A DNA stretch of 64,000 nucleotides from an uncultured Acholeplasmataceae bacterium (GTDB lineage: Bacteria > Bacillota_I > Bacilli_A > Acholeplasmatales > Acholeplasmataceae). The notes beneath the pieces are model-generated. The model was not told the DNA's origin. It saw only the letters and a program-made list of their open reading frames with translations, and did no database searches. Below, in pieces: positions 45,085 to 54,546 of the stretch. Where the stretch lies: positions 24,529 to 88,528 of the forward strand of contig CAKMKH010000017.1 of NCBI GenBank assembly GCA_927441705.1, in the 5' to 3' direction. The position numbers were made by a program, and so were the translations under genes. How positions within the stretch are numbered: position 1 is the stretch's first letter; each line of letters begins with the position of its first letter.

Positions 45085-46659
45085 TTAGATTTTTTGTTTT
45101 TGCTTTCTATATATTATATAGCCTATAAAGAGAGGCACTGGGATTAAGGTTAATAAATATAGAGGATTTGTATAAAATGGTTTATTTCCAACAACATCCA
45201 TTAAAACTCTAGTTTGATAAGTGTCTTGTTCTATTTGATAAGACATATAAACATAATATTGACCTTTTTGATCAGATTTTAAAGCATATTCATTATAATC
45301 AATTGAAATATTTGAAGGATTAATGCCTTCACTTTCTAGCGTTTGTTCTAACCAAATAATGATATCAGAATCAGATTTGATTTCTGTTGGTGAGACTGTA
45401 ATGATATACGTTGGATTAACGTTAAATTCAGGTCCTCTATTATCAATGACATGAATGTATATATCCTTTGTAGTTTTATTAGATGATAAATCAGCTACTT
45501 CGATAGTGAGTTGATATACTCCAGGATTTTGAGTTTGCATGTAATTATCATAGATGACAGATATACTTGTAGGATTAACTTTGACATCATCAGTAAATTG
45601 GTAATAGCTTAATATATTTTCAGCAGTCATTACAGGGTCGCCGATATATAAATAGAGCTGTGAAGGGCCTTTAATAATTGGATTTGTAGTATCTATCAAC
45701 TGAACATCAAATGTTTCTGTTTTTTTATTAGCACTAGTATCTATCGCTTCAACAGTTATTTGATATGTTCCAGTTGTAGTTGCTTGCGTGTACGCATCAT
45801 GAATCACATTTAGATTTTGATATGTTAAATTATCAACATTATCATTAACGATTATATATGATAACAAAGTGTTTATATCGACTTTATTTGATAATTGAAT
45901 TTGAAGTGGTTGATTGACATAAATGTTTGGTGGCGTTAAATCTTTAACTGATATTGACAATAAATATCGTTTAGAAATGAGATTATATACTGCTTCAAAT
46001 TCCATAGTATACGTTCCAGGTAATTTCTGGCTTGGTGTATAAGTATCATTAATTACATTTACTAATACACTTTGTCCCAGTGGATTAGTTGCTGTGATAT
46101 ATGTTTTTATAGTTTCACTACTTGGTAAATTATCATAGTTAATATTCATGTTGCCATAATATGTGGTTTGATCATCTTGACTTAAATATGGTTCATAACC
46201 AGGAAAATCATTGTATGTACCTTCATATAATATAATTTCATAATTGGGTAAAAGATGTGATGTAGGCATGAATAAATCTTCGATATATAATAAGTTATCA
46301 CCAGGAATTACTGAGGGTGCAATGGTAACATATGCTCTTTGATTCACTTCATCTTTATAATATTCTGGTTCAGAAACTATACCTGATGGTAAGTGTGTCA
46401 AATTGAGTGCTTTAGTATCTATCGTATCATATAAATCTCTCAAAAATGCTTTACTCATAACAATCGTGTATGTGGTGTTTTCTTTAATGATAAACGATTC
46501 TTTCGACTTAAACTGATTAGGTCTATTCGTTTCTATCATTTGATTTAAATCTAAATAGTTTTTTCCAATTGGAAATTGTTCTACAGTCGCATAACTCCTT
46601 TCATTAGATAAAATACAAGTTAAACAAATCATAATTAAAAATATACATAATTTTTTCAT
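45085..46659 (-). CDS. Surface protein with Ig-like repeats and C-terminal membrane anchor
   Basis: 524 residues. N-terminal signal peptide (about 1-24), a ~190-residue region, two or three tandem ~75-residue Ig-like repeats of the DUF5011/cadherin-like kind (ITVEAIDTSANKKTET ... LTIEVADLSSNKTTKD), and a C-terminal helix (about 499-518) ending in a basic tail RKQKQKI. It resembles an outward-facing adhesin-like protein held by its C-terminus. No catalytic motif. The repeats echo the Ig-like domain of OppA. Confidence 0.7.
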   Translation of the reverse strand: MKKLCIFLIMICLTCILSNERSYATVEQFPIGKNYLDLNQMIETNRPNQFKSKESFIIKENTTYTIVMSKAFLRDLYDTIDTKALNLTHLPSGIVSEPEYYKDEVNQRAYVTIAPSVIPGDNLLYIEDLFMPTSHLLPNYEIILYEGTYNDFPGYEPYLSQDDQTTYYGNMNINYDNLPSSETIKTYITATNPLGQSVLVNVINDTYTPSQKLPGTYTMEFEAVYNLISKRYLLSISVKDLTPPNIYVNQPLQIQLSNKVDINTLLSYIIVNDNVDNLTYQNLNVIHDAYTQATTTGTYQITVEAIDTSANKKTETFDVQLIDTTNPIIKGPSQLYLYIGDPVMTAENILSYYQFTDDVKVNPTSISVIYDNYMQTQNPGVYQLTIEVADLSSNKTTKDIYIHVIDNRGPEFNVNPTYIITVSPTEIKSDSDIIIWLEQTLESEGINPSNISIDYNEYALKSDQKGQYYVYMSYQIEQDTYQTRVLMDVVGNKPFYTNPLYLLTLIPVPLFIGYIIYRKQKQKI

Positions 46660-46710
46660 AGTTTAATTCCTCCTATCTCATAATAAAGAAGAAATATTTT
46701 TTTTACTTTT

Positions 46711-46742
46711 AAAGAAAAAAAAGAAACGATTTATTCGTCTCT
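46711..46742 (-). terminator. Terminator after tRNA-Gln
   Basis: AGAGACGA and TCGTTTCT (one wobble) then a T-rich tract on the minus strand. Confidence 0.75.
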
Positions 46743-46754
46743 GTTTTGTATAAA

Positions 46755-46828
46755 TGGCAGGCCCAGCTGGATTTGAACCAACGATGAGGGAGTCAAAGTC
46801 CCTTGCCTTACCCCTTGGCTATGGGCCT
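46755..46828 (-). tRNA. tRNA-Gln (UUG)
   Basis: 74 bases with encoded CCA. Acceptor AGGCCCA/TGGGCCT, anticodon loop CTTTGAC within GGGA/TCCC-type stem gives TTG; TTCAAATCC T-loop. Confidence 0.95.
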
Positions 46829-46838
46829 ATCATAAATA

Positions 46839-46915
46839 TGGGGCGGCTGAAGGGAATCGAACCCTCGCGTGTCGGAACCACAATCCGATGCGTTAACCAC
46901 TTCGCCACAACCGCC
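46839..46915 (-). tRNA. tRNA-His (GUG)
   Basis: 77 bases counting the extra 5' G (-1) and the encoded CCA. Acceptor GCGGTTG/CAGCCGC, discriminator C opposite G-1 as required for His; anticodon stem TCGGA/TCCGA with loop TTGTGGT gives GTG. Confidence 0.95.
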
Positions 46916-46934
46916 ATGTCATAGCGCAATTTCT

Positions 46935-46962
46935 ATTATACAATAAAAATTAGATTTGTAAA
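46935..46962 (-). promoter_or_regulatory. Promoter of the tRNA-His/Gln pair
   Basis: TTTACA (46962-46957), 16-base spacer, TATAAT (46940-46935). Confidence 0.78.
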
Positions 46963-46990
46963 GTGAAATTGTGTAATTTTTTTATTTTGG

Positions 46991-47019
46991 TTGTATATTT
47001 ATTAAATATATTGTATTAT
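46991..47019 (+). promoter_or_regulatory. Promoter of the 47.0-kb membrane gene
   Basis: TTGTAT (46991-46996), 17-base spacer, TATTAT (47014-47019). Confidence 0.6.
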
Positions 47020-47042
47020 ACTTTAGGAAAGGTGTGATACAC

Positions 47043-48026
47043 ATGATGAAATGGATTGGACGCTCAATTTATGTCTTAGCCATCGCATTTATATCTGTAA
47101 TTGTTTACCGAATTGCGTATACCGCAAAACTTCAAGAATATTATGAAGCTGAAGTAAAGGATTACATGAATGATGATGAAATTTTATTAAAAGGTCTTAA
47201 TACTTTACTAACAATTGACTACTATAGAGAAACACCTGTATTGTATCAATATATTAGTGATGAAGGAAATTATCAATTCAACTTATCTGCATATGCTATC
47301 GGTATTTCTTATGGTGATGTAGCTTATGACGGATTAATGTTCGTTTTAAATGATGTAAAAATATTAGAAGATAATCAGGAAGTTGAAGATCCTATTATTA
47401 AAATGACTGTTGCTTTAAGTCATAAAACACTGCTTGTTAATGAAACATATCAAAATTTCGGAAGTATATATTATGATCCAGTTTTACCATTTAGTATTTA
47501 TAACGTTCCTGCATTATTTTTATTTGATGCAGAAAATTATCTCTTAATTCCAAATGAAGATGAAAATCAGATCGAAGAGTACGCCTCAATTGAATCAATC
47601 ACTATGGAATATTCAAATGGCTTAACAAACGATAATGGTGACTATGTATTTGATGATATCCCTATGTTTGTAGGGTCAAAAACAGAGTATAGAGATGCAG
47701 TGCATGATGACCATAAAGACAGTAATTTCAATATAGATCCAACCTTATATCAACTCAGAGATGACTTTGGTACAGATGGATTGACCGCTGATGATGTTGA
47801 AGCATTTAATTTGGTAACTGACCAAGATGACTTAACACCTTACAATGGTGCAATTTGGAAAATTATGTTGATTTATGTATTAGTGGTATTAATGATTACT
47901 TACTTCTTATTCTTCCATAAATTTGTAAGAAACAGCGTGCTACGTAAAGAAACTCAAGCCGCAAAAGAAAAACAAGCTGTAGAAAATAAATCATTATTTA
48001 AAGATGTTGATGAAGACGAAAAATAA
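47043..48026 (+). CDS. Bitopic membrane protein of unknown function
   Basis: 327 residues: a helix at the N-terminus (about 4-23), ~245 residues likely outside the membrane, a second helix (about 273-295) and a ~30-residue charged cytoplasmic tail. No family recognised. ATG 47043 fits the GGTG site; a GTG three codons earlier falls within it. Own promoter and terminator. Confidence 0.7.
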   Translation: MMKWIGRSIYVLAIAFISVIVYRIAYTAKLQEYYEAEVKDYMNDDEILLKGLNTLLTIDYYRETPVLYQYISDEGNYQFNLSAYAIGISYGDVAYDGLMFVLNDVKILEDNQEVEDPIIKMTVALSHKTLLVNETYQNFGSIYYDPVLPFSIYNVPALFLFDAENYLLIPNEDENQIEEYASIESITMEYSNGLTNDNGDYVFDDIPMFVGSKTEYRDAVHDDHKDSNFNIDPTLYQLRDDFGTDGLTADDVEAFNLVTDQDDLTPYNGAIWKIMLIYVLVVLMITYFLFFHKFVRNSVLRKETQAAKEKQAVENKSLFKDVDEDEK

Positions 48027-48043
48027 AATTTTCGTCTTTTTTT
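48015..48043 (+). terminator. Terminator overlapping the end of the membrane gene
   Basis: GACGAAAA and TTTTCGTC with T-run; the stem includes the last codons and stop. Confidence 0.85.
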
Positions 48044-48055
48044 ATACATTTATAA

Positions 48056-48085
48056 TTGCAATTCATTCTTTAGTTATGCTATACT
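48056..48085 (+). promoter_or_regulatory. Promoter of tRNA-Trp
   Basis: TTGCAA (48056-48061), 18-base spacer, TATACT (48080-48085) preceded by TGC (extended -10). Confidence 0.7.
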
Positions 48086-48098
48086 AATACATGCTGTT

Positions 48099-48173
48099 AG
48101 GGATATGGTGTCAATGGTAGCACAGCGGTCTCCAAAACCGTTAGTACGGGTTCAAATCCTGTTATCCCTGCCA
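48099..48173 (+). tRNA. tRNA-Trp (CCA)
   Basis: 75 bases with encoded CCA. Acceptor AGGGATA/TATCCCT; anticodon arm CGGT-CTCCAAA-ACCG gives CCA, reading only UGG. No UGA-reading tRNA-Trp is seen, in line with the standard code. Confidence 0.95.
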
Positions 48174-48184
48174 TTTATAAATTC

Positions 48185-48212
48185 AAAGAGTAGAAAAATC
48201 TACTCTTTTTTT
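48185..48212. terminator. Bidirectional terminator after tRNA-Trp
   Basis: AAAGAGTAG and CTACTCTTT around a 6-base loop with T-run, between convergent genes. Confidence 0.85.
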
Positions 48213-48471
48213 ATTTATCTATATGTTTTTCTAAAAATTCTTTTACCTTTATTGGATTCATATCGATTAAAATTTCATTATCTTTAATCAATACTGGTAA
48301 AGCTAATACCATATGTGTTTTAACCATTTTTACAAATAAATCATAATGTTCTTCTTTATCTACAATAGTAATATCATTTATGTATTTATCTTTCAGTACA
48401 GTTTTTAAATATAGCTTTAATCTATTACAATTTGGACAATCTTGTTTAGTTAACATATATAATTTTGACAT
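48211..48471 (-). CDS. Glutaredoxin/thioredoxin-like small redox protein
   Basis: 86 residues with a CPNC redox motif (residues 12-15), a cis-proline-type LALPVLI turn (about 58-64) and a C-terminal helix: a minimal thioredoxin fold of the glutaredoxin/NrdH size. Partner not known. GAGGTG precedes ATG. Confidence 0.85.
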   Translation of the reverse strand: MSKLYMLTKQDCPNCNRLKLYLKTVLKDKYINDITIVDKEEHYDLFVKMVKTHMVLALPVLIKDNEILIDMNPIKVKEFLEKHIDK

Positions 48472-48527
48472 ATCAACACCTCAATTTCTAAACGCCATAA
48501 CTAGTTTATCAAATTAGATGTTTATCA

Positions 48528-50219
48528 CTAAATCATATGCTTTAAACTGATGATTATTTCTGTGCCTTTATTAACTATTGAATTAAGCTCTATCTGGCCT
48601 TGATATTTAATCACAATATGCTTAACAATAGCCAATCCTAAACCTGTACCACCATCTAACCTTCCTTTTTCAACCCTATAAAATCTTTCAAACACTCTTG
48701 ATTGATGTTCTTTAGCGATACCTTTACCACTATCTTTTACTTTAAATATGATGCCTTCATCTATATTTTTGAGTTCAATATTGATGTTTTTATTTGATTC
48801 ACTATATTTATAAGCATTCTCAATAACATTCTTAAATAGTTTGGCAAAATCCATTGGATCACCATAATATTTAACCTGTTCAGCTACAATATTAACTTGC
48901 ATATTCTTATCTTTGTATGTCTCTTTTAATATATTTGTGATTTCATTTAGGGTATTTGTTAAGTCAATATCCTGATAAGACTCTTCTTTAATGTTTTCTA
49001 ATCTAGACAACATGAGCATATCTTCAACTAATGCAGCCATGAACTTTGTTTGATTGACAATCTTTAACGATATATCCTTGACTTCTCTGTCGCTTTTAAC
49101 CATATCATAGAGTATGAGTTCACTATATCCTCTAATGGCTGACAACGGTGATTTTAACTCGTGTGAAGCATGTGAAAAAAAGTCTCTTTTCATATGACCA
49201 ATTTGTCTTTCATCAGTCACATTTTTTAAAATCATAAGAATACTTGCTAAATCATTTTGATCAATATGCTTTTGGAGTGGATAAACATGTGAATCAAATA
49301 TTTGATCTTTCATTTTGATGTCTTTATGAAAATTGCTATCGTCATCTAGAGCATTATCAATGGCTTGATTTAAAGTTAAATCTCTTATAAATTTATAACT
49401 ACTTTGATTTAAAAAAGATTCATCGATGTCAAATAGCACTTTGGCATCTTGATTATAAAAGATTAGTTTTTTATCTGTATCAAATAATAGTATGGATTGT
49501 TTAATTTCATTTAAAATAAAATTTAATTGCTTTTGATAATTTTTAATTTGGTTTAAGTATCTAGAAGTTTCATAGTTAATTTCATTCATCTCATGAAGCA
49601 TTTCATTTATTTCTAAATAAGGACTATTTAAAGTCATCATTTGATAACTTCCTTTGTTAAGTAAGATTAGTCCTTGTTTAACCTTATCCCAAGGTTTAAG
49701 TAAATTCTTATTAACCTTTAATAATCCTGCGTAATAAATACCCCCGATGAGAAGACCACTAATTATAAGTGTCCATAATGCTTGTCTATATGTTTGAATT
49801 TGTGATGCTAGTGGTATCGATACTCTTAAGTAATACCCATTATCTAGCTGTTTGGCGATATATAATAGTTCGATATCAATGGTATCTGAATTTCTAATAA
49901 ATACGTTTCCTAAATCGATAATTTCTGGTCTTTCGCTTTTATCAGTACCAACTTCTAAATCATGGGTATCTGCTAAAACAAATCCATTTTCATCTAAAAT
50001 TGTAATTCTTCTTTGACTTTGGTCATATGAATTAACAAATGCCTGATCATTTTCAGCAAATTGCTCATAACTTGTTTCTACTTCATCTAGTAAAAAAGTC
50101 ATCATAGATTCTTGATGTTTTTTTTCAAATTGATATAAAGAAAAAAAGACAATCATAAAAAACAATATGAAAGCACTAAGTAGTAGCAAAATATTATTTC
50201 TTATAATAACCTTTTTCAT
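48528..50219 (-). CDS. phoR: Sensor histidine kinase PhoR
   Basis: 563 residues: membrane helix (about 9-28), an extracellular sensor (about 30-147), a second helix (about 149-166), linker, PAS-like domain (about 232-335), HisKA with H-box His353 (FFSHASHELKSPLSAIRGY) and a HATPase_c domain with N, DSGKGI and GTGLGLAI boxes. Overlaps phoP by four bases. Placement behind pstSCAB-phoU-phoP indicates the phosphate-starvation sensor. Confidence 0.92.
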   Translation of the reverse strand: MKKVIIRNNILLLLSAFILFFMIVFFSLYQFEKKHQESMMTFLLDEVETSYEQFAENDQAFVNSYDQSQRRITILDENGFVLADTHDLEVGTDKSERPEIIDLGNVFIRNSDTIDIELLYIAKQLDNGYYLRVSIPLASQIQTYRQALWTLIISGLLIGGIYYAGLLKVNKNLLKPWDKVKQGLILLNKGSYQMMTLNSPYLEINEMLHEMNEINYETSRYLNQIKNYQKQLNFILNEIKQSILLFDTDKKLIFYNQDAKVLFDIDESFLNQSSYKFIRDLTLNQAIDNALDDDSNFHKDIKMKDQIFDSHVYPLQKHIDQNDLASILMILKNVTDERQIGHMKRDFFSHASHELKSPLSAIRGYSELILYDMVKSDREVKDISLKIVNQTKFMAALVEDMLMLSRLENIKEESYQDIDLTNTLNEITNILKETYKDKNMQVNIVAEQVKYYGDPMDFAKLFKNVIENAYKYSESNKNINIELKNIDEGIIFKVKDSGKGIAKEHQSRVFERFYRVEKGRLDGGTGLGLAIVKHIVIKYQGQIELNSIVNKGTEIIISLKHMI

Positions 50220-50878
50220 TCGATATGATACCCCACACCTCTGATTGTTTTTATACCAACTTCAGCATGACTTGCTTTTAATTTTTGTCTAAGTGACTTA
50301 ATGTGCATGTCTAAAGTTCTTGATTCTCCAATAAAATCTGTGTCCCAAACAAATGTGAAAATCATTTCCTTTGATACAACATCATTTTGATTTTTAATTA
50401 AAAGTTTTAATATATCATATTCTTTATTTGTTAAATAAACTTGTTTTTGATCAATAGTGAATAGATGTTTCTTATCATCAATCAAAATATTTTTTAGTTC
50501 GAAAAGATGCTCGCCTTTAAGATTTCTAAGTCGAGCTTGAATTCTAGATGTTAATTCCAAAACACCAAATGGCTTAGTGACATAATCATCTGCACCTAAA
50601 TCTAGAGCTATAACTTTATCCATTTCCGTTTGTAGAGCTGAAATCATCATCACAGGAATTTTCTTATCAAGTTTTCTTATTAGCTTTAAAATATCTAATC
50701 CAGAAGCATCCGGTAACATGATATCAAGCAAAATCATATCTGGTTTTTGTCTCTTAAACGCGTCGATAAATGCTTCACCAGTTGAAAATCCAAACCCTTT
50801 AAACCCGGCATTTTCTATCGTTTTTTCAATGACATATTGAATAGCTTGATCATCTTCAACAAAATATATGATTGACAT
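50216..50878 (-). CDS. phoP: Response regulator PhoP (OmpR family)
   Basis: 220 residues. Receiver domain with the acidic pocket and phosphoacceptor Asp52 (LLDIMLPD), conserved Thr/Lys (SALQ, TKPFG), and a C-terminal winged helix (about 125-220, EYDILKLL...SRTLDMHIKSLRQKL). A three-repeat PhoP box lies upstream of pstS. AAGGAGG precedes ATG 50878. Confidence 0.94.
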   Translation of the reverse strand: MSIIYFVEDDQAIQYVIEKTIENAGFKGFGFSTGEAFIDAFKRQKPDMILLDIMLPDASGLDILKLIRKLDKKIPVMMISALQTEMDKVIALDLGADDYVTKPFGVLELTSRIQARLRNLKGEHLFELKNILIDDKKHLFTIDQKQVYLTNKEYDILKLLIKNQNDVVSKEMIFTFVWDTDFIGESRTLDMHIKSLRQKLKASHAEVGIKTIRGVGYHIE

Positions 50879-50889
50879 TGATATCCTCC

Positions 50890-51552
50890 TTAGAATAATA
50901 ACGTATTTTTATGTGTTCCTTTTACTATAAATATAATCCATTGAGCTATATTTACTGCATGATCTCCTACACGTTCAAAATATTTCGCAACCATAAGTAC
51001 GTATATTAGTTCATTTGCATCAATTTTATCATTTTTTAATTCAGTTGTCATCTTTAAGATAAGTTGTTGGAATAGATCATCAACTTCATCATCTTTAGCA
51101 ATCACAACTTTTGCGATTTCTTGATCGACTTGAACTAGTCCCTTTATGCTTAATAAGACCATTTCTTCAACAATTTGAGCCATATGTGTTGTGATTGGTA
51201 ATACTCTTTTATTGATTCCACCTTCAAGATGAAGTGTCATTTCTGCAATATCACTTGCATGATCACCAATTCTTTCTAAATCAGTAATCAATTTTAAAAT
51301 ACCTGTTACTAATCTTAAATCACTAGCAACTGGTTGTTCTCTCCAAATGATTTTTAGAGCTTGTTTAGCAATTTCTTCTTCTAATTGATCAACTTCATCA
51401 TCTTTTTTAATAACGATTCTTGCTAAATCGTGATCACTATTCTTAAATGCCTCTAGCCCTTCTCTTAAATTACTTAAAGCAAGATCTGCCATGTGTGCAA
51501 CATCTTTTTTTAAGCCTTCAATCATTTCTTCTAAATGTTGTCTAAGTGTCAT
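50890..51552 (-). CDS. phoU: Phosphate signalling protein PhoU
   Basis: 220 residues forming two similar three-helix PhoU domains, each with the metal-binding ExxxD pattern (IKKDDEVDQLEEEI; IAKDDEVDDLFQQL). PhoU links the Pst transporter to the PhoR kinase and limits phosphate uptake. 11 bases after pstB. Confidence 0.95.
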   Translation of the reverse strand: MTLRQHLEEMIEGLKKDVAHMADLALSNLREGLEAFKNSDHDLARIVIKKDDEVDQLEEEIAKQALKIIWREQPVASDLRLVTGILKLITDLERIGDHASDIAEMTLHLEGGINKRVLPITTHMAQIVEEMVLLSIKGLVQVDQEIAKVVIAKDDEVDDLFQQLILKMTTELKNDKIDANELIYVLMVAKYFERVGDHAVNIAQWIIFIVKGTHKNTLLF

Positions 51553-51563
51553 ATATTTTTCTC

Positions 51564-52334
51564 CTATCCGAATCTACCTGTAATGTAGTTTTCAGTTTGT
51601 TTATGCTTAGGGGTAGAAAAGATGAAATTTGTATCTCCAAATTCAATGATTTCTCCCATTAAAAAGAATGCAGTTTTATCTGATATACGAGCAGCTTGTT
51701 GCATGTTATGTGTCACAATAACAATCGTGAAGTCTTTTTTTAATTCAACGATTAAGTCTTCAATCTTAGCGGTTGCTACTGGATCTAGTGCACTTGTAGG
51801 CTCATCCATTAAAATCACTTCAGGTTTCATTGCAATCGTTCTAGCAATACATAATCTTTGTTGTTGTCCGCCTGATAAAGATAGCGCGCTTTCTTTTAAT
51901 CTATCTTTAACTTCATCCCATAATGCTGCTTGTTTCAAGCTTTGTTCGACTATTTCATTAAGTTCATTTTTGTTTTTCATGCCCTGACATTTTGGTCCAT
52001 AAGCAATATTTTCAAAAATGCTCATCGGGAATGGATTCGGTTTTTGAAACACCATACCCACTTGTGTTCTAAGTGAAATGATATCCATTTGTGGAGCGTA
52101 AATATCTTTATCGTGATAATGAACATCACCTGTTATTTTACAAGTTTCAACTAAATCATTCATTCTATTTAAAGTTCTTAAAAATGTAGATTTTCCACAT
52201 CCAGAAGGGCCAATTAAAGCTGTAACTTCTTTTTCATAAATAGGAATTTCAACATTTTTTAGAGCTTGAGTATCTCCATAGAATAAATCTAGATTTTTTA
52301 TCTCAAATGTTTTTTTATTTTCAATTGTTGTCAT
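51564..52334 (-). CDS. pstB: Phosphate ABC transporter ATPase PstB
   Basis: 256 residues with Walker [10 protein letters not shown], the PstB-type LNRMNDL stretch, Q-loop [19 protein letters not shown], signature [14 protein letters not shown] and Walker [14 protein letters not shown]. It powers PstCA. Its ATG overlaps the pstA stop (ATGA). Confidence 0.97.
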   Translation of the reverse strand: MTTIENKKTFEIKNLDLFYGDTQALKNVEIPIYEKEVTALIGPSGCGKSTFLRTLNRMNDLVETCKITGDVHYHDKDIYAPQMDIISLRTQVGMVFQKPNPFPMSIFENIAYGPKCQGMKNKNELNEIVEQSLKQAALWDEVKDRLKESALSLSGGQQQRLCIARTIAMKPEVILMDEPTSALDPVATAKIEDLIVELKKDFTIVIVTHNMQQAARISDKTAFFLMGEIIEFGDTNFIFSTPKHKQTENYITGRFG

Positions 52335-53536
52335 CTAATAACACCATACCTTCTCATAAATCTTTTTGATATAAATTTGATTGAAATATTTAAAATTAAT
52401 ACAATCAATAGTATAATTAACGCTATCGTTGAAGATAGTTCAAAGTTTGCTGGTTCATCAGTCATCATTGACCATATGTGAACAGCCAAAGATGTTGATC
52501 TATCTGTAAGATGAACTTCATCTTTAATTGATGTTCCTATCGCGAACACCAAAGCAGCACTCTCACCAATAATTCTTCCGATTGCAAGTAGGGTTGCTGT
52601 TAGTATACCGCTAAATGCATTAGGTAAAATCACTTTAAAAACAGTTTGTGTTTTACTAGCTCCTAAAGCTAGAGAAGCATATCTATAATCATCAGGAACA
52701 ACCTTTAGACTCTCTTCTGTTGTTCTAATGATAATTGGTAGTAATATAACAGCTAAAGTCATTGATCCAGAAATAAGATTTCCTGTCGTAGCTGTTGTTA
52801 AACCTATAGTTATTGGAACAAATATTGCAAGTCCCATCAAACCATAAATGATTGAGGGTACGCCTGTCAGTGTTTCTATAAATGATCTTAACAATCGATT
52901 AAATTTATTGTTTTTGGCATATTCATTCAAATAAATAGCTGCACCTACTCCAATTGGAAGTGCGAAAACTAATGTTAAAACAATTAAATAAAGTGTTGTT
53001 ATGATTGATCCTCTTATGCCTCCACCAGTAGTCGCAAACTCTAACTCTCTAATAGCTCCTTGGGCATCTAGCGTGTCTATCATAATTGAAGCCCCTCTAC
53101 TAGATAAAGCACTAGATGCGCCTTCAAATGCAATTCTAATAATCTCATAATCTACTTTTAACTCTATCACAGACTGTCCAACACCTTTATTGTTAAGTTC
53201 ATTAAATGGTGAGTCAGGATGCACATAGGTGACAACTACTACATTTTTACCTTGTAGATCTTTTTCATCTGTTAAAGCCACTCCCCATATGCTTGAATAA
53301 AAAGTATTCTCTTCAAATGATCTATCGGTCTGATATTCGTCCATTAATAGACCTTCATCTACATTAGCTATATACGTTACTGCAGTATAATTATGTGTGA
53401 TTAAGTCAAAATTTAATAGTTTATATCCATTAACAAAGACATATCCAATAATCATAAGTAATACAGCTAATGATACAAAAGCTGCACCATATGTAATACT
53501 TAGATACCCTTTTTCTTTGATTTTTTTATTTAACAT
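52331..53536 (-). CDS. pstA: Phosphate ABC permease PstA with extracellular insert
   Basis: 401 residues, against ~290 usually. The first helix (about 14-35) is followed by ~140 extra residues (about 37-175) outside the membrane, then the permease core with five helices and EAA-type loop ([23 protein letters not shown]). ATG 53536 fits AGGTAGGTC better than the ATG six bases upstream. It overlaps the end of pstC by 11 bases. Confidence 0.93.
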   Translation of the reverse strand: MLNKKIKEKGYLSITYGAAFVSLAVLLMIIGYVFVNGYKLLNFDLITHNYTAVTYIANVDEGLLMDEYQTDRSFEENTFYSSIWGVALTDEKDLQGKNVVVVTYVHPDSPFNELNNKGVGQSVIELKVDYEIIRIAFEGASSALSSRGASIMIDTLDAQGAIRELEFATTGGGIRGSIITTLYLIVLTLVFALPIGVGAAIYLNEYAKNNKFNRLLRSFIETLTGVPSIIYGLMGLAIFVPITIGLTTATTGNLISGSMTLAVILLPIIIRTTEESLKVVPDDYRYASLALGASKTQTVFKVILPNAFSGILTATLLAIGRIIGESAALVFAIGTSIKDEVHLTDRSTSLAVHIWSMMTDEPANFELSSTIALIILLIVLILNISIKFISKRFMRRYGVIR

Positions 53537-54482
53537 GAACATGACCTACCTTTTTCTTAATTGTGTTTAAAATAAGATTGGTCAATAATATAACAACCAT
53601 CAAAATAATACCTACTGAAAAACGTATATCATAATCAAGCCCTACTGTTTCTTTCATACCTTCGAGCATGGTTGTTGTCAAGGTTGATGTCGTATCTAAA
53701 AGATTAAATGATAACCCAGATCTTCTTCCACCTGCAACTAAGCTTACGGCAGTAGCTTCACCTAGTACACGTCCAATCCCTAAAATTGCTGAAGTAAATA
53801 TACCTGATTTAGCAGCTGCCAATACAACTTTGAAATTGGTTTGCATTGGGCTTGCACCTAAAGCTAGGGATCCATGTATAATCTCTTTGTCAACACTTCT
53901 AATAGCAACTTCACTAATTGAAGTGATTGTTGGAATTGTCATAATCGCTAGAACAATCACACTTGCTAATATGGAATTCCCACCTTTAGATTGATATCCA
54001 ATAAGAGCACTTAAGTTATAAACAAATTTCAAAACTAATCCAGCCCCAAATAATCCATAAATGATTGAAGGAATTGAAGCTAGAAGTTCAGTTACAGTTC
54101 TTAAACTTTCTGCCAGCTTTTTTGGTGCTATTTTCGCGATAAAAAGCGCTGTTAAAACACCTACTGGAAAGCTTATAAGTAAAGATAAGAACGCAATAAA
54201 TAATGTACTTATGATAATAAAGCCTATACTATATAAATTTGAATTAAAAGCCTCACCTGTTAACCAAGTGTTTCCAGTTATAAATCTTAAAAAATTTACA
54301 GTTCCTAATCCATTATTGTCGGATATAAATGGCGTAATACCCTTTAGTAAGATAACACCTGCGACAATAAATATGAACGATGATGATAAAATAGCGAGAA
54401 AAAATAATACATTTTTTACAAAAATATCTATAATTTTATTTTTCCCATTTTTTGAATTTCTAATGTTTGATAATTGTTGCAT
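53526..54482 (-). CDS. pstC: Phosphate ABC permease PstC
   Basis: 318 residues with six predicted helices, the TELLASIPSIIYGLFG segment and the EAA loop IIHGSLALGASPMQTNFKVVLAAAKSG. GGGTGAT precedes ATG 54482. With PstA it forms the phosphate channel. Separated from pstS by a hairpin. Confidence 0.95.
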   Translation of the reverse strand: MQQLSNIRNSKNGKNKIIDIFVKNVLFFLAILSSSFIFIVAGVILLKGITPFISDNNGLGTVNFLRFITGNTWLTGEAFNSNLYSIGFIIISTLFIAFLSLLISFPVGVLTALFIAKIAPKKLAESLRTVTELLASIPSIIYGLFGAGLVLKFVYNLSALIGYQSKGGNSILASVIVLAIMTIPTITSISEVAIRSVDKEIIHGSLALGASPMQTNFKVVLAAAKSGIFTSAILGIGRVLGEATAVSLVAGGRRSGLSFNLLDTTSTLTTTMLEGMKETVGLDYDIRFSVGIILMVVILLTNLILNTIKKKVGHVHVK

Positions 54483-54502
54483 ATGATCACCCTTTACACG
54501 CA

Positions 54503-54529
54503 AGAAAAGACCTTCATAAGGTCTTTTCT
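54503..54529 (-). other. Hairpin between pstS and pstC
   Basis: AGAAAAGACCTT and AAGGTCTTTTCT, a perfect 12-bp stem with a 3-base loop, no T-run beyond the stem on the minus strand. Likely reduces pstCAB relative to pstS. Confidence 0.78.
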
Positions 54530-54546
54530 CCTATTTTTGTTAAGCA

